Assembly: GCF_041537905.1 (NCBI RefSeq)
Contig: NZ_JBGRUO010000005.1
Location: 186,001 to 250,000, forward strand
DNA length: 64,000 nt
Direction of reading: 5' to 3'
Origin: Ruegeria_C sp041537905
GTDB lineage: Bacteria > Pseudomonadota > Alphaproteobacteria > Rhodobacterales > Rhodobacteraceae
Below, piece by piece: positions 18,981-27,454 of the stretch; the first letter of the stretch is position 1; every line of letters begins with the position of its first letter. The notes under the pieces are model-generated. The model was not told the origin of the DNA, did not search any database, and was given only the letters and a program-made list of their open reading frames with translations. A program made the position numbers and the translations under genes.

Positions 18981-19658
18981 TCAGCGGATCACACCTTCCA
19001 GAACGGCGCGGAAGCGCGGTTGCAGGTGCCGCATCAGCACATCGGCAATGGCCTCGTCCGACAGATCAAGCTTGATCCCATCCCTGCCCGCCTGCGCCCG
19101 AATCCCCGCATGTAGATCATTTGACGCAAACAGCGTTACACCGTCCTCCAACATCTCCTGCGTCAGACCAAGGACAAATTTGGTGAGCTGGCCGGACTGG
19201 ATATCATCGGCATTGGCGCGGATCGCGTCGGGGCCGATCACCTCCGCGGGCAGGATCACCTGCGCGTCCTCGCCAATGCCGGTCTCGCTGCGGGCGCGAC
19301 CGACCAGTTCCAACACCATCTGTCTCAGCATCTCGGGATCGGTCATGGTTTCCGACACCATCCTTTGCACATCCTGCTGGAACTGAGCCATCAGCGTGGA
19401 TTTCATCGTCAGAACTGCGTCGCGCATGGCGGTGTTCAATGCCTCTTCGCCCGCCTTGGTATAGCGGTCGGCAGCGTCGCGTGCGTTGCTCTGCAGCTTG
19501 CTAGCTTCCGCCTGCGCCGCCTCGACAATCCGCGCCGCCTTGGCTTGTGCTTCTTGCGTCAAGCGGGCGGCCTCGTCCGAGCCGGCCTGCACGCCCTCGC
19601 TGCGCAGCCGGTCGATCAGCGCGTCGATGCCCTGCGCGGTCTCTTGTTCTGCTCCCAT
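18981..19658 (-). CDS. ntpE: V/A-type ATPase subunit E (peripheral stalk)
   Basis: Peripheral-stalk subunit of 225 residues from the ATG at 19658 (a GTG one codon upstream is possible). The N-terminal half, about residues 10-100, is a charged Ala/Glu/Arg-rich long helix. The C-terminal part is a globular domain ending LQPRFRAVLEG, as in the vATP-synt_E family. The start overlaps the last base of the K-subunit stop (TGATG), with a GGGGA ribosome site eight bases ahead. It would link the membrane a/I subunit to the AB head. No separate G or H subunit gene for the stalk is visible in the operon. Confidence 0.85.
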   Translation of the reverse strand: MGAEQETAQGIDALIDRLRSEGVQAGSDEAARLTQEAQAKAARIVEAAQAEASKLQSNARDAADRYTKAGEEALNTAMRDAVLTMKSTLMAQFQQDVQRMVSETMTDPEMLRQMVLELVGRARSETGIGEDAQVILPAEVIGPDAIRANADDIQSGQLTKFVLGLTQEMLEDGVTLFASNDLHAGIRAQAGRDGIKLDLSDEAIADVLMRHLQPRFRAVLEGVIR

Positions 19659-20101
19659 CACGCGATCCCCGCGCTGATCACCAAGGCAAAGACAAAGGCA
19701 AAGACACCGAAACCTTCAATGATCGCCGCAGGTGCGAGCGACAGGCCGAAGATCTCGGGCTTCTCCTTGGAGGCGTTGATCGCCGCGGCACAGGCCCGCC
19801 CCTGCCACATGCCGCAATAGAGCAGCGCCAAACCCGACAACACCCCTACCCCGAAAAGCCCGCCAGCGTTTTCAGCGGTGACAGCGCGGTTCAGGGTGAA
19901 CATGATCACGATCCCGTAGATCGCGAATGTCGACGGAAAGGCCGAGATGCCCACAAATCGACCATAGCCGCTTTCGGTTTCCAGCATCGCGCCGATGCTG
20001 GCCTGCCCTGCAATCGAACAACCGATCGCGCTGGCGATTGTCCCAAGCGCCATGGGAGCAAAAATGCCAACCCAGCCCAATGCGATGACGAAATCGGTCA
20101 T
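19658..20101 (-). CDS. ntpK: V/A-type ATPase proteolipid subunit K (rotor ring)
   Basis: Membrane rotor-ring subunit of 147 residues built as a double hairpin of four helices. The ATG at 20101 overlaps the I-subunit stop (ATGA). The ion-binding carboxylate is Glu129 in the fourth helix (AIIEGFG). Aligning by motif to the Na+ site of Enterococcus hirae NtpK (Thr64, Gln65, Tyr68, Gln110, Glu139), this protein has Thr58, Phe59, Tyr62, Gln100 and Glu129. One of the two ligand glutamines is therefore replaced by Phe. That argues against a classical Na+ site, although the alignment is by eye. The upstream in-frame extension is only a reading of the I gene in another frame. Confidence 0.93.
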   Translation of the reverse strand: MTDFVIALGWVGIFAPMALGTIASAIGCSIAGQASIGAMLETESGYGRFVGISAFPSTFAIYGIVIMFTLNRAVTAENAGGLFGVGVLSGLALLYCGMWQGRACAAAINASKEKPEIFGLSLAPAAIIEGFGVFAFVFALVISAGIA

Positions 20102-21891
20102 TCCTGTACCTCCTTGCGGGAAAACGCGCGGAAGACTGTGCCTTCCTCGGGCAGACCCCATTTGTAAAACTCGATGAAGTTGAGCCGCAGGCCGTGGACC
20201 ACGCCGCTCATGATTGCGAGGGCGAAATTCAACCCGTGCCCGATGAGCAGGATCAGCAGACCGCCCAGCAGGCCCAGCCCTGAGGCGGAGTCGAACCCTT
20301 TGCTGGCCAGCCCATTGAAGGTGACCGCCAGCGAGGCCGAGGCCAACCCCAGCGCGAAAAGCCGCATATAAGACAACACATCGCCAAACATGCCCATCAG
20401 CCCGGCGAGGCTCTGCACCCCGCCAAAGAGCCGCCAAAGCCAGTCAATGCCGGATGTAACCGGGCGGTCGCTGGAGAAAAGCAGGATGGCAAGCAGACCC
20501 AGTGCCATGGCCCCCAAACCGCCCTGATAGACCTGCCCGGTCTGACCGCTGAGCCAGACAGCAAGCCCGCCTATCACAACGCAGATCCAGCCCAGATTGG
20601 CGTAACGGCTGCGCGTGGCCTTATGCAGGAATGCCATCAGGTTGGCGAAAGCGACATGGGCCACGCCGACGATGATCGAAAGCCGCATCATGGTGGTGAA
20701 GTCGTTGATATCCATGAGTTTCAGCCGGGCGAGGATGCCGAATGCGGGCGGACCGACCCCGAAGTAGCTGCCCACGATCACGCCATAGGCAATCGTGGCG
20801 CACGCGAGGATCAGCAACATGGCACGCCAGGCACGGGTATGGGCAGAGGTTCCCAAACGCCGCCAGAAACCCAGTACGCCCAACAGGATCAGAAACCCGT
20901 ATCCCGCATCGGCAATGATCATCGCAAAGAACACCGAGAAAGATGCAATCAACACGCGACTGGGGTCCCAGGCGTAGTAGTTGGGCACTTGATAAAACAG
21001 CGCCAGATCGACACCTGCCGCCTCGGCATCGGGCTGTTCGATCAGGGTCGGCGGCACCTCGCCCGGTTGCGGCGCGCCGATCAGGACGGCCAGCCCTTCC
21101 TCGGCGCAGATATCCTCAAGCGCGGCGATCTGGTCTTCTGGCACCCAACCCTGAATGGCGAAGAGGTCGGGGTCGTCAAGTGTCTGAGTCTCGGCAAAGG
21201 CAAGCTCGGCGGCGGTTTCGGCCTTGGACAGGCTCGAGCGCAGCAGGGTCAGGAAGCGGGTCAGCGCCAGGCGCTCGCCCAGCAGGGTTTCGATCTCGAT
21301 CTCGGCATCTTCCAACTCGTCCGCCAGAACGGTGATCGGCTTGGCCCCAAGATGGGTGCGCGGCACCGGCATCAGGTCTGCGCGCGGCTCATCGGCACTG
21401 ACCACGGCGACATAGAGCACCCGATGATCGCGCCCCACGAGTTGCCAAGGCAGATCGACCTCCGCTAGGCTGTCGCGGTTCTTCAGCGGGAGTTCATAGA
21501 ACCATAGGCGCAGCCCCGCCAGCGCCTTGGTCGGGGGGAAGGTGAAATCGCCCCAAGGCTGCATCGTGTCGATCCGGTCGGCCAGAAAGTCGCGCCGGTC
21601 TTGCGCAGCGCGCAGCTTGTCCTTGAGCACCAGCACCTCGGCCACGAAGCGTTCAACATCGAAATCGGGGTCAGCGCGCACCTGCCGCCGCTGACTCGGC
21701 ACCACCGCCAGAAAACGCAGCGCCTTATAGGCATCCTCGGCCTCACGGCTGACCTTTTTCTCGACCTGAGTCTCGGGCGGTGAGAGCGGCAGAATATGCA
21801 TCGCGCCCAGCTCCTGCAGCCGTGTCAGCGTCGCGTCCTTATCCGCTGCGCGCCCGATGACCGAGATCTTTTTCAGCCGCGCGATGCTCAT
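20098..21891 (-). CDS. ntpI: V/A-type ATPase subunit I (stator, a-subunit homologue)
   Basis: Stator subunit of 597 residues with a cytoplasmic N-terminal half (about residues 1-310, with coiled-coil stretches) and a C-terminal membrane half of about seven to eight helices. The membrane half begins near YYAWDPSR and includes the conserved ADAGYGF and MFGDVLSYMRLFALGLA segments of the family. The arginine in SYMRLF is well placed to be the ion-channel Arg. The stop overlaps the K start, and the start overlaps the D stop. With the K ring it forms the ion pathway. Confidence 0.95.
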   Translation of the reverse strand: MSIARLKKISVIGRAADKDATLTRLQELGAMHILPLSPPETQVEKKVSREAEDAYKALRFLAVVPSQRRQVRADPDFDVERFVAEVLVLKDKLRAAQDRRDFLADRIDTMQPWGDFTFPPTKALAGLRLWFYELPLKNRDSLAEVDLPWQLVGRDHRVLYVAVVSADEPRADLMPVPRTHLGAKPITVLADELEDAEIEIETLLGERLALTRFLTLLRSSLSKAETAAELAFAETQTLDDPDLFAIQGWVPEDQIAALEDICAEEGLAVLIGAPQPGEVPPTLIEQPDAEAAGVDLALFYQVPNYYAWDPSRVLIASFSVFFAMIIADAGYGFLILLGVLGFWRRLGTSAHTRAWRAMLLILACATIAYGVIVGSYFGVGPPAFGILARLKLMDINDFTTMMRLSIIVGVAHVAFANLMAFLHKATRSRYANLGWICVVIGGLAVWLSGQTGQVYQGGLGAMALGLLAILLFSSDRPVTSGIDWLWRLFGGVQSLAGLMGMFGDVLSYMRLFALGLASASLAVTFNGLASKGFDSASGLGLLGGLLILLIGHGLNFALAIMSGVVHGLRLNFIEFYKWGLPEEGTVFRAFSRKEVQE

Positions 21892-22484
21892 GCCATGGCC
21901 CTTTTGCGCTTGGCAATCTTGGAGCGTACGACCGAGGCCATCTCCTCGTCATTCAGATAGATACGGATTTTCTTGATATTGGCGCGGGCATTGGGGATCA
22001 GCACTTTGTCAAACAGGTTCACGCGCTGGGTGATGACATCGACCGCGCGCGACAGAAGCTCGACCCGCTGGCGCGCCACCTGCACCCGCAGCCGCGCCTC
22101 AAGCATGTCATGCAGCAGCTTTGTCACGTTATCGACCCAATGGGGCAATACCATCGGCGAATAGGGGCGGATTTCGACCTCGATCCGGTCGAGCACCGGC
22201 AGCTTGGTGCCGACCACGTTTTCTTCGCCCAACTCATAGCGGATCAGCCGCACGAGACCCTTCAAGTCGATACCGGAATTGCCCAGCATCGGCACGTCCC
22301 GGCCCACCTGCTGGGCCAACTCCTCGACCTTGCGCTCCATTTCACTTACCAGCGCCACCGCTTTGGCGCGCTCGCCCATCAATTGCTGCCGCTTCAGGTC
22401 CAGCGAAGGCAGGAACTTCTCAAAGGTCTTCAGCTGCGCGGTCTGATGCGCGAGCGAAGATTTATTCAGCTGCAACCGCGCCAT
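21888..22484 (-). CDS. ntpD: V/A-type ATPase subunit D (central shaft)
   Basis: Central rotor-shaft subunit of 198 residues. The ATG at 22484 has AAGGG five bases upstream; an in-frame GTG at 22490 is less likely. The protein is almost wholly helical, with antiparallel coiled-coil ends and a mid-region containing ALVSEMERKVEELA. This is the ATP-synt_D pattern. It overlaps the B gene's 3' end by 23 bases and the I gene by four, so translation is coupled along the operon. Confidence 0.9.
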   Translation of the reverse strand: MARLQLNKSSLAHQTAQLKTFEKFLPSLDLKRQQLMGERAKAVALVSEMERKVEELAQQVGRDVPMLGNSGIDLKGLVRLIRYELGEENVVGTKLPVLDRIEVEIRPYSPMVLPHWVDNVTKLLHDMLEARLRVQVARQRVELLSRAVDVITQRVNLFDKVLIPNARANIKKIRIYLNDEEMASVVRSKIAKRKRAMA

Positions 22485-23823
22485 CTGCACCCTTAGGGAA
22501 ATAAGTGTCGATCAGGTTCTGCTTCATCAAAAGCTGTTCGGGGCGGAAGCACTCGGCCAGCGTCTGCCAGCACAGATCCAGCGCCTCTTCCAGCGGGATC
22601 GAGACATTGATATCCATGAAGCGGGTGCGGAAGAGGTCGCCGAATTTCAGCACCTGTTGGTCGTAATCCGATAACTCGAACGCCATAGCCTGTTTCTGCG
22701 CGGCATCACGGGCCTCGGAATAGAAGCGGATCATGGTGTTCATGATCTGGCTGTGATCCTCGCGGGTGACCTTGCCGATCACATTCTGCTTGAGCCGCGA
22801 CAGGCTGCCGAACGGGTCGATCACCCCGGAATGCAGATAGAACTGCCCTTCGGTGATATAGCCGGTATTGTCCGGAACCGGGTGGGTAACGTCATCGCCG
22901 GGCATCGTTGTCACAGCCAGAATCGTGACAGAGCCGCCCTTGGCATAATCGCAGGCTTTCTCATACCGCCTTGCCAGTTCGCTATAGAGGTCGCCCATAT
23001 AACCCCGGTTCGAGGGCACGCGCTCCTGGCTGATGCCGACCTCTTTCATCGCATCCGCATAAGCCGTCATGTCGGTCAGCAGGACCAGCACGCGCTTGCC
23101 TTCTTCGACCGCGAATTTCTCAGCCACGGCCAGTGCCATATCGGGCACCAGCAGGCGCTCGACCAAAGGGTCCGAGGCCTGGTTGACGAACATCACGGTT
23201 CGCGAGAAGACCCCCGCATCCTCGAACGATTGACGGAAGGTGTAGTAGTCGTCAAAGATCAGCCCCATGCCACCGAAGACTACGATATCAGCATCGGCCT
23301 GAATGCCGATCCGGGCGAGGAATGGGTTGTAAGGCTCTCCGGAAACAGAGAAAATGGGGATTTTCTGACTTTCTACCAGACAGTTGAACACGTCGATCAT
23401 CGGCACATCGGTGCGGATCATGTTTTTTGGCACGATCCGCTCTGCCGGGTTCACCGAGGGGCCGCCAATCGTATAACGCGGCTCTGATGACAGGTCGGGG
23501 CCACCATCGATCGGCTCGCCCGCCCCGTCAAAGACCCGGCCCAGGATATTGCCGGAATAGGGTGTCTGCATCGGGTGCCCCAGGAAGGTGGCGCTGGCCC
23601 CGGTCGAGATGCCCTTGGTGCCGGAGAACACCTGCAGCGTGACCTCTTCGCGGTCGATATTGATCACCTGCGCCAATGAACGCGCGCCATCGACCCCTTC
23701 GACCACCGCCAGATCGTTGAACCGCACCACCGCACCCGAGGCTGCGTTTTCTGGCACATGCACTTTGAGGGTATCGCCGACGATCTCCAGAACACGGGAA
23801 TATTTGATCAGATCGCGAACCAC
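22462..23823 (-). CDS. ntpB: V/A-type ATPase regulatory subunit B
   Basis: Non-catalytic nucleotide-binding subunit of 453 residues that alternates with A in the hexameric head. The P-loop position reads VSGEPYNPFLARI without a Walker A lysine, as usual for B. The family segments FNCLVESQKIPIFS, ALTDMTAYADA-like (LLTDMTAYADA) and PGDDVTHPVPDNTGYITEGQ are present. The start is GTG at 23823 with a strong AGGAGG six bases upstream. This is the first gene of the ATPase operon, so the promoter should be in 23824-24059, although no clear -35/-10 pair stands out. Confidence 0.96.
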   Translation of the reverse strand: MVRDLIKYSRVLEIVGDTLKVHVPENAASGAVVRFNDLAVVEGVDGARSLAQVINIDREEVTLQVFSGTKGISTGASATFLGHPMQTPYSGNILGRVFDGAGEPIDGGPDLSSEPRYTIGGPSVNPAERIVPKNMIRTDVPMIDVFNCLVESQKIPIFSVSGEPYNPFLARIGIQADADIVVFGGMGLIFDDYYTFRQSFEDAGVFSRTVMFVNQASDPLVERLLVPDMALAVAEKFAVEEGKRVLVLLTDMTAYADAMKEVGISQERVPSNRGYMGDLYSELARRYEKACDYAKGGSVTILAVTTMPGDDVTHPVPDNTGYITEGQFYLHSGVIDPFGSLSRLKQNVIGKVTREDHSQIMNTMIRFYSEARDAAQKQAMAFELSDYDQQVLKFGDLFRTRFMDINVSIPLEEALDLCWQTLAECFRPEQLLMKQNLIDTYFPKGADGAVAAE

Positions 23824-24059
23824 CTGCGGCCTCCTGAATAGATCAGCTTGGCGCTACCGTAACACGAATCGCGGACGCCCGTTTCGCCTGAATTTTGTCT
23901 CATAATGAAAGCTTTACGCCGCAACGCAAGCACCTCAAGAGACGCAAAGTGTTGCGGGGCAAGGTCGTACGATGCGCCGAGGTGCGGGACGCATATCTGG
24001 CGCGGCGTCAGTGGTATGCTTGCGCGCCGCGCCTCCAAATCCGGTCCAACTGCCTTGTC

Positions 24060-25022
24060 TTACACCGCCAGCCACAGAAACAACGGCAGCCCGATGGTGA
24101 TGTTGAAGGGAAAGGTCACGCCCAGTGACAGAGTTAGATAGATTCCGGCCTCCGCCTTGGGCAGGGCGATCTGCATGGCGGCGGGCACGGCGATATAAGA
24201 TGCCGAGGCCGACAGTACCATCAGCAGAAACAGGCTTCCATCCGCCAGTCCCGCCATCTGGCCCATTGCAAAGGCAAAAAGCGCCCCGATCACCGGCATC
24301 GCCACTCCGAACAGGAACAGACCGGGTGACAGCATATTGCGGTTGGCGATCAGGCTGCGCCCCGCCGCCAGGCCCATATCCAGCAAGAAGAGGCACAGAA
24401 TGCCGGTGAAGGGCGTTACGATGAAGGGCGCAATCATCTGCATGCCCTTGCCGCCGGTGACGGCCCCGATCACAAACGCCCCGGTCAGCAGAACGATTGA
24501 GCCATTGGCCAGCAGGTCGCGCCAAAGCCCCGTCGTTTTTGCGCCCCCCTGCCCGGCGCGATGGGCAAGCCACAGAGCCGACAGGATCGCTGGAACCTCC
24601 ATCGCAGCCGCCACAGCCACCATGAACCCGTCATACGCAACTCCGGTCAGCTCCAGCAGGCTGGTGGCGGTCACAAAGGTGACGATCGAGATCGAGCCGT
24701 AATGCCCCGCCACCGCCGCCGCGTTGAGCGCATCAAGGCGCGTAATGGAACGCAGCAGCGCATAGGCCACAAACGGCAACAGAAAGGACAGTGAGACACC
24801 GCTGAGGATCGCAACCAGCACATCCGCGCCGATCCCGTGCTCGGCCAGGCTCGCCCCGCCCTTGAAGCCGATCGAGAGCAGCAGATAGAGCGACATGAAT
24901 TTCGCCGCGCCAGCCGGAATCGACAGATCGCTGCGGGCAAAGGCGGCAATCAACCCCAGCACAAAAAACAGGATGGTCGGCACCAGTAGGTTGCCAGACA
25001 GGGTTTCTAAAACAAATGGCAT
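24060..25022 (-). CDS. SbtA-like sodium-dependent bicarbonate permease family protein
   Basis: Membrane protein of 320 residues with about ten helices, of the family that includes cyanobacterial SbtA (DUF897). The N-terminal pattern TILFFVLGLIAAFARSDLSIP, then SLYLLLSIGFKGG, is typical. The ATG at 25022 has GGAG seven bases ahead; the longer frame to 25052 lacks this. In cyanobacteria SbtA takes up bicarbonate with Na+. Bacterial homologues in heterotrophs are less studied, so the substrate is uncertain. It diverges from a LysR-type regulator that likely controls it. No SbtB-like PII protein gene is adjacent. Confidence 0.82.
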   Translation of the reverse strand: MPFVLETLSGNLLVPTILFFVLGLIAAFARSDLSIPAGAAKFMSLYLLLSIGFKGGASLAEHGIGADVLVAILSGVSLSFLLPFVAYALLRSITRLDALNAAAVAGHYGSISIVTFVTATSLLELTGVAYDGFMVAVAAAMEVPAILSALWLAHRAGQGGAKTTGLWRDLLANGSIVLLTGAFVIGAVTGGKGMQMIAPFIVTPFTGILCLFLLDMGLAAGRSLIANRNMLSPGLFLFGVAMPVIGALFAFAMGQMAGLADGSLFLLMVLSASASYIAVPAAMQIALPKAEAGIYLTLSLGVTFPFNITIGLPLFLWLAV

Positions 25023-25100
25023 GTCGCACTCCGCAATGTCAGTCGCTGCCATCTGCCTTGCGAATTCTCATAATCCCAATATATGTTTCTGATAATTTAC

Positions 25101-25115
25101 ATAGTGAAAAACTAT
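25101..25115. promoter_or_regulatory. Candidate LysR-type binding site
   Basis: ATAG-N7-CTAT inverted repeat with an internal T-N11-A, the generic LysR-family box. It lies in the 96-base gap between the divergent SbtA-like and LysR-type genes, just ahead of the regulator start. It fits autoregulation plus control of the permease. Confidence 0.45.
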
Positions 25116-25118
25116 CTT

Positions 25119-26024
25119 ATGCGCCCCACCCTGCGACAACTCGAATATATCGTCACCGTGGCGCGGCTGGGCCGGTTTGGCCTGGCTGCCGAGACCCTGA
25201 ATGTCAGCCAGCCCAGCCTGTCTGCCCAGATCGCCGAGGCCGAACGCGAGCTGGGCGCGCGCCTGTTCGAACGCAGCCGCGCCAGCGTCCAGCCGACGGC
25301 AACCGGGACCGAGGTGATCCGCCGCGCCCAGAACATTCTGCGCGAGGTCGAAGACCTGCGCGCCGCGGTGAGCGGCGGTGTGCCGTTTGGCGGGCGCTTG
25401 CGCCTGGGAGTGCTGCCCTCGATCGGGCCTTATTTGTTGCCCCGGGTTGTTACAGCGATCCACCGGGCGCAGCCGGATCTGCGTGTCATCGTGCGCGAGG
25501 AGAGCACCCAGCACCTGGAACAGGGGTTGACGGCGGGGCGGCTCGACCTGATCATCTCGACGCCCGAGGATCATCCCAACACCCGCCAGACCCGGCTGTT
25601 CAACGAAAAGCTCTGGGTTGCGGTGGCGCGGGACGATCCGCTTTCACAGGCCACCGGACCGGTACGGGCCGAGAGTCTCAGCGGGCGGATATTTCTGACG
25701 CTTGACAGGCACCACCGACTGTCGCGGATCGTCTATGCGCTGGCCTCGGATTGCGGTGGGATCGTGTCAGATGAATATGAGGGCACCAGCCTCGATTCCA
25801 TCCGTCTCATGGCGGCCTCTGGCGCGGGCATCGCCATCATGCCGGAGCTTTATGCGATGCAACACAAGGACCGCAAAACCGAGGTCGCGATCCGCCCGTT
25901 GGCCATAGCGGCGGCGAACCGAAATATCTCCCTGCTGCAGCGGGCCAGCGACAGCGACCCGACCGGGCTCGACCTGATCAGCGGCGCGCTGTTAAGCGAG
26001 GTTAAATCATTGGGGTTGAGCTAG
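25119..26024 (+). CDS. LysR-family transcriptional regulator (OxyR-like)
   Basis: DNA-binding regulator of 301 residues from the ATG at 25119, which places the helix-turn-helix at the usual distance (LRQLEYIVTVARLGRFGLAA, then VSQPSLSAQI, residues 5-60). The C-terminal ligand-binding domain spans about residues 90-290. It resembles the OxyR/CysB-like branch, but the two redox cysteines of OxyR are not evident: I see only a single Cys, in ASDCGG. A peroxide-sensor role is therefore unsupported. It is divergent from the SbtA-like gene, and a T-N11-A site lies between them. An upstream ATG at 25083 is possible but would put that site inside the coding region. Confidence 0.88.
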   Translation: MRPTLRQLEYIVTVARLGRFGLAAETLNVSQPSLSAQIAEAERELGARLFERSRASVQPTATGTEVIRRAQNILREVEDLRAAVSGGVPFGGRLRLGVLPSIGPYLLPRVVTAIHRAQPDLRVIVREESTQHLEQGLTAGRLDLIISTPEDHPNTRQTRLFNEKLWVAVARDDPLSQATGPVRAESLSGRIFLTLDRHHRLSRIVYALASDCGGIVSDEYEGTSLDSIRLMAASGAGIAIMPELYAMQHKDRKTEVAIRPLAIAAANRNISLLQRASDSDPTGLDLISGALLSEVKSLGLS

Positions 26025-26101
26025 CGCGCGCTATTGTATCTGCCGACAGCCTGCTTTTCCATAGATTTGCCCACCCCAAAGCCATGCGCAAAGGTCACGA
26101 C

Positions 26102-26605
26102 ATGATCCCTTCGCTCAACACGCCACGACTGCACCTGCGCCCTCCCACGCTTGAGGACTGGCCCGGCTATGCCCGTTTCATGGGCTCGGATCGTGCCACC
26201 CATATGGGCGGGCCGTTTGACGCGCCGGGGGCCTGGGGGCTGTTTTGTCATGACGTGGCGCAATGGGCGTTGATGGGGCACGGTGCGCTGATGATTGAGG
26301 ACCGCGCGACCGGGCAATGCCTGGGACAGGTGGCAATCAACCATGGCCCGCTCTTTCCCGAGCCTGAACTGGGCTGGATGCTGTACACCACCGCCGAAGG
26401 GCGGGGCATTGCCTTCGAGGCCGCGCAGGCCATGCGCGACTGGGCCTTCGGCACATTGGGCCTTGAAACGCTGGTCAGCTATATCGACGCCGAGAATACC
26501 CGCTCCTGCGCGTTGGCCGAGAGGCTGGGTGCAACGCGCGATGACAGCGCCGCCCGGCCCGACCCCCGCGACCTTGTCTATCGCCACCCCAAGCCTGCGT
26601 TTTGA
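26102..26605 (+). CDS. GNAT-family N-acetyltransferase (RimJ/RimL type)
   Basis: Acetyl-CoA-dependent acetyltransferase of 167 residues. The N-terminal LNTPRLHLRPPTLEDWPGY is the standard RimJ/RimL opening. The acetyl-CoA segment is near residues 95-115 (LGWMLYTTAEGRGIAFEA), and YIDAENTRSCALAERLG follows. The ATG at 26102 is chosen because it sits at the expected distance from the domain. It is followed 73 bases later by a class II amidotransferase gene on the same strand. The substrate is unknown. Confidence 0.88.
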   Translation: MIPSLNTPRLHLRPPTLEDWPGYARFMGSDRATHMGGPFDAPGAWGLFCHDVAQWALMGHGALMIEDRATGQCLGQVAINHGPLFPEPELGWMLYTTAEGRGIAFEAAQAMRDWAFGTLGLETLVSYIDAENTRSCALAERLGATRDDSAARPDPRDLVYRHPKPAF

Positions 26606-26678
26606 ACCACCATATTTGCCCCGCCGTCCTCCGGCTGTCATACAATTGGCGCGACCATCAGAAAGGGAGACTGCGCTG

Positions 26679-27446
26679 ATGTGCAGATTTGTGGCTTATG
26701 GCGGGCCGGAGATTCCGCTGGAAAACATCATCATCCTGCCCCGGCATTCCCTACTGGACCAAAGCCAGCACGCAACCGAGGCCAAGCTGGCGGTGAATGG
26801 CGACGGGTTCGGGATGGCCTGGTATGGCGATCAGGAGCGTCCGGGCCTTTATCGCGATGTGCTGCCCGCATGGTCGGATGGCAATCTGGTGGACCTGTGC
26901 CGGATGATCCGGTCGCGGCTGTTTCTGGCTCATATCCGCGCCTCGACTTTTGGCGAAACCTCGCGCAACAATTGCCATCCGTTCACCTATGGCAAATGGT
27001 CCTTCATGCATAATGGCGAGATTGCTGACTTCCCGCGCCTGCGCCGTCAGTTCGAGGCAATGTTAGGTGACGCCTATTACGCCGCCCGGCGCGGACGGAC
27101 GGATTCCGAGTTGTTTTTCCTGCTGTTGCTGACGAACGGGTTGGAGGTGGATCCCCTTTCCGCAATCAGCCGCACAATTGCCCAGATCGAGACGGTGCAA
27201 GGCGATGTCGCCGAGGGCAACCGCATCACCACCGCATTGTCCGACGGCCAGACCATCTACGCCTTCCGTTACTCCGGCAGTGATGACATCCCGACGCTGC
27301 ATCTGGGTACCGGGCTGGATCATGGCGGTCAGGTGCTGGCCTCCGAGCCGCTCGACCCGGAAACCGGCAACTGGACCATGCTTGAGGCCAACTGCCTCTA
27401 CAGTCTGCGCGAGGGGGTGCTGACTGATCGCCCCCTGCCCGGCTGA
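26679..27446 (+). CDS. Class II glutamine amidotransferase, YafJ-like
   Basis: Cytoplasmic Ntn-type amidotransferase of 255 residues that opens MCRFVAYGG, with Cys2 as the N-terminal nucleophile after methionine removal. The family segments NGDGFGMAWY (residue about 45), FLAHIRAST (about 88) and CHPFTYGKWSFMHNGEI (about 105) are intact. The GGGAG ribosome site (26665-26669) supports this start. Frames starting further upstream are not credible. Stand-alone members have unclear substrates, and nothing nearby identifies one. It ends eight bases from a convergent gene. Confidence 0.9.
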   Translation: MCRFVAYGGPEIPLENIIILPRHSLLDQSQHATEAKLAVNGDGFGMAWYGDQERPGLYRDVLPAWSDGNLVDLCRMIRSRLFLAHIRASTFGETSRNNCHPFTYGKWSFMHNGEIADFPRLRRQFEAMLGDAYYAARRGRTDSELFFLLLLTNGLEVDPLSAISRTIAQIETVQGDVAEGNRITTALSDGQTIYAFRYSGSDDIPTLHLGTGLDHGGQVLASEPLDPETGNWTMLEANCLYSLREGVLTDRPLPG

Positions 27447-27454
27447 CGCCGAGT

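Noticed and set aside
25083..25118. Earlier start for the LysR-type regulator at 25083
   Set aside because: It would add 12 hydrophobic residues ahead of the normal LysR N-terminus and cover the likely operator.
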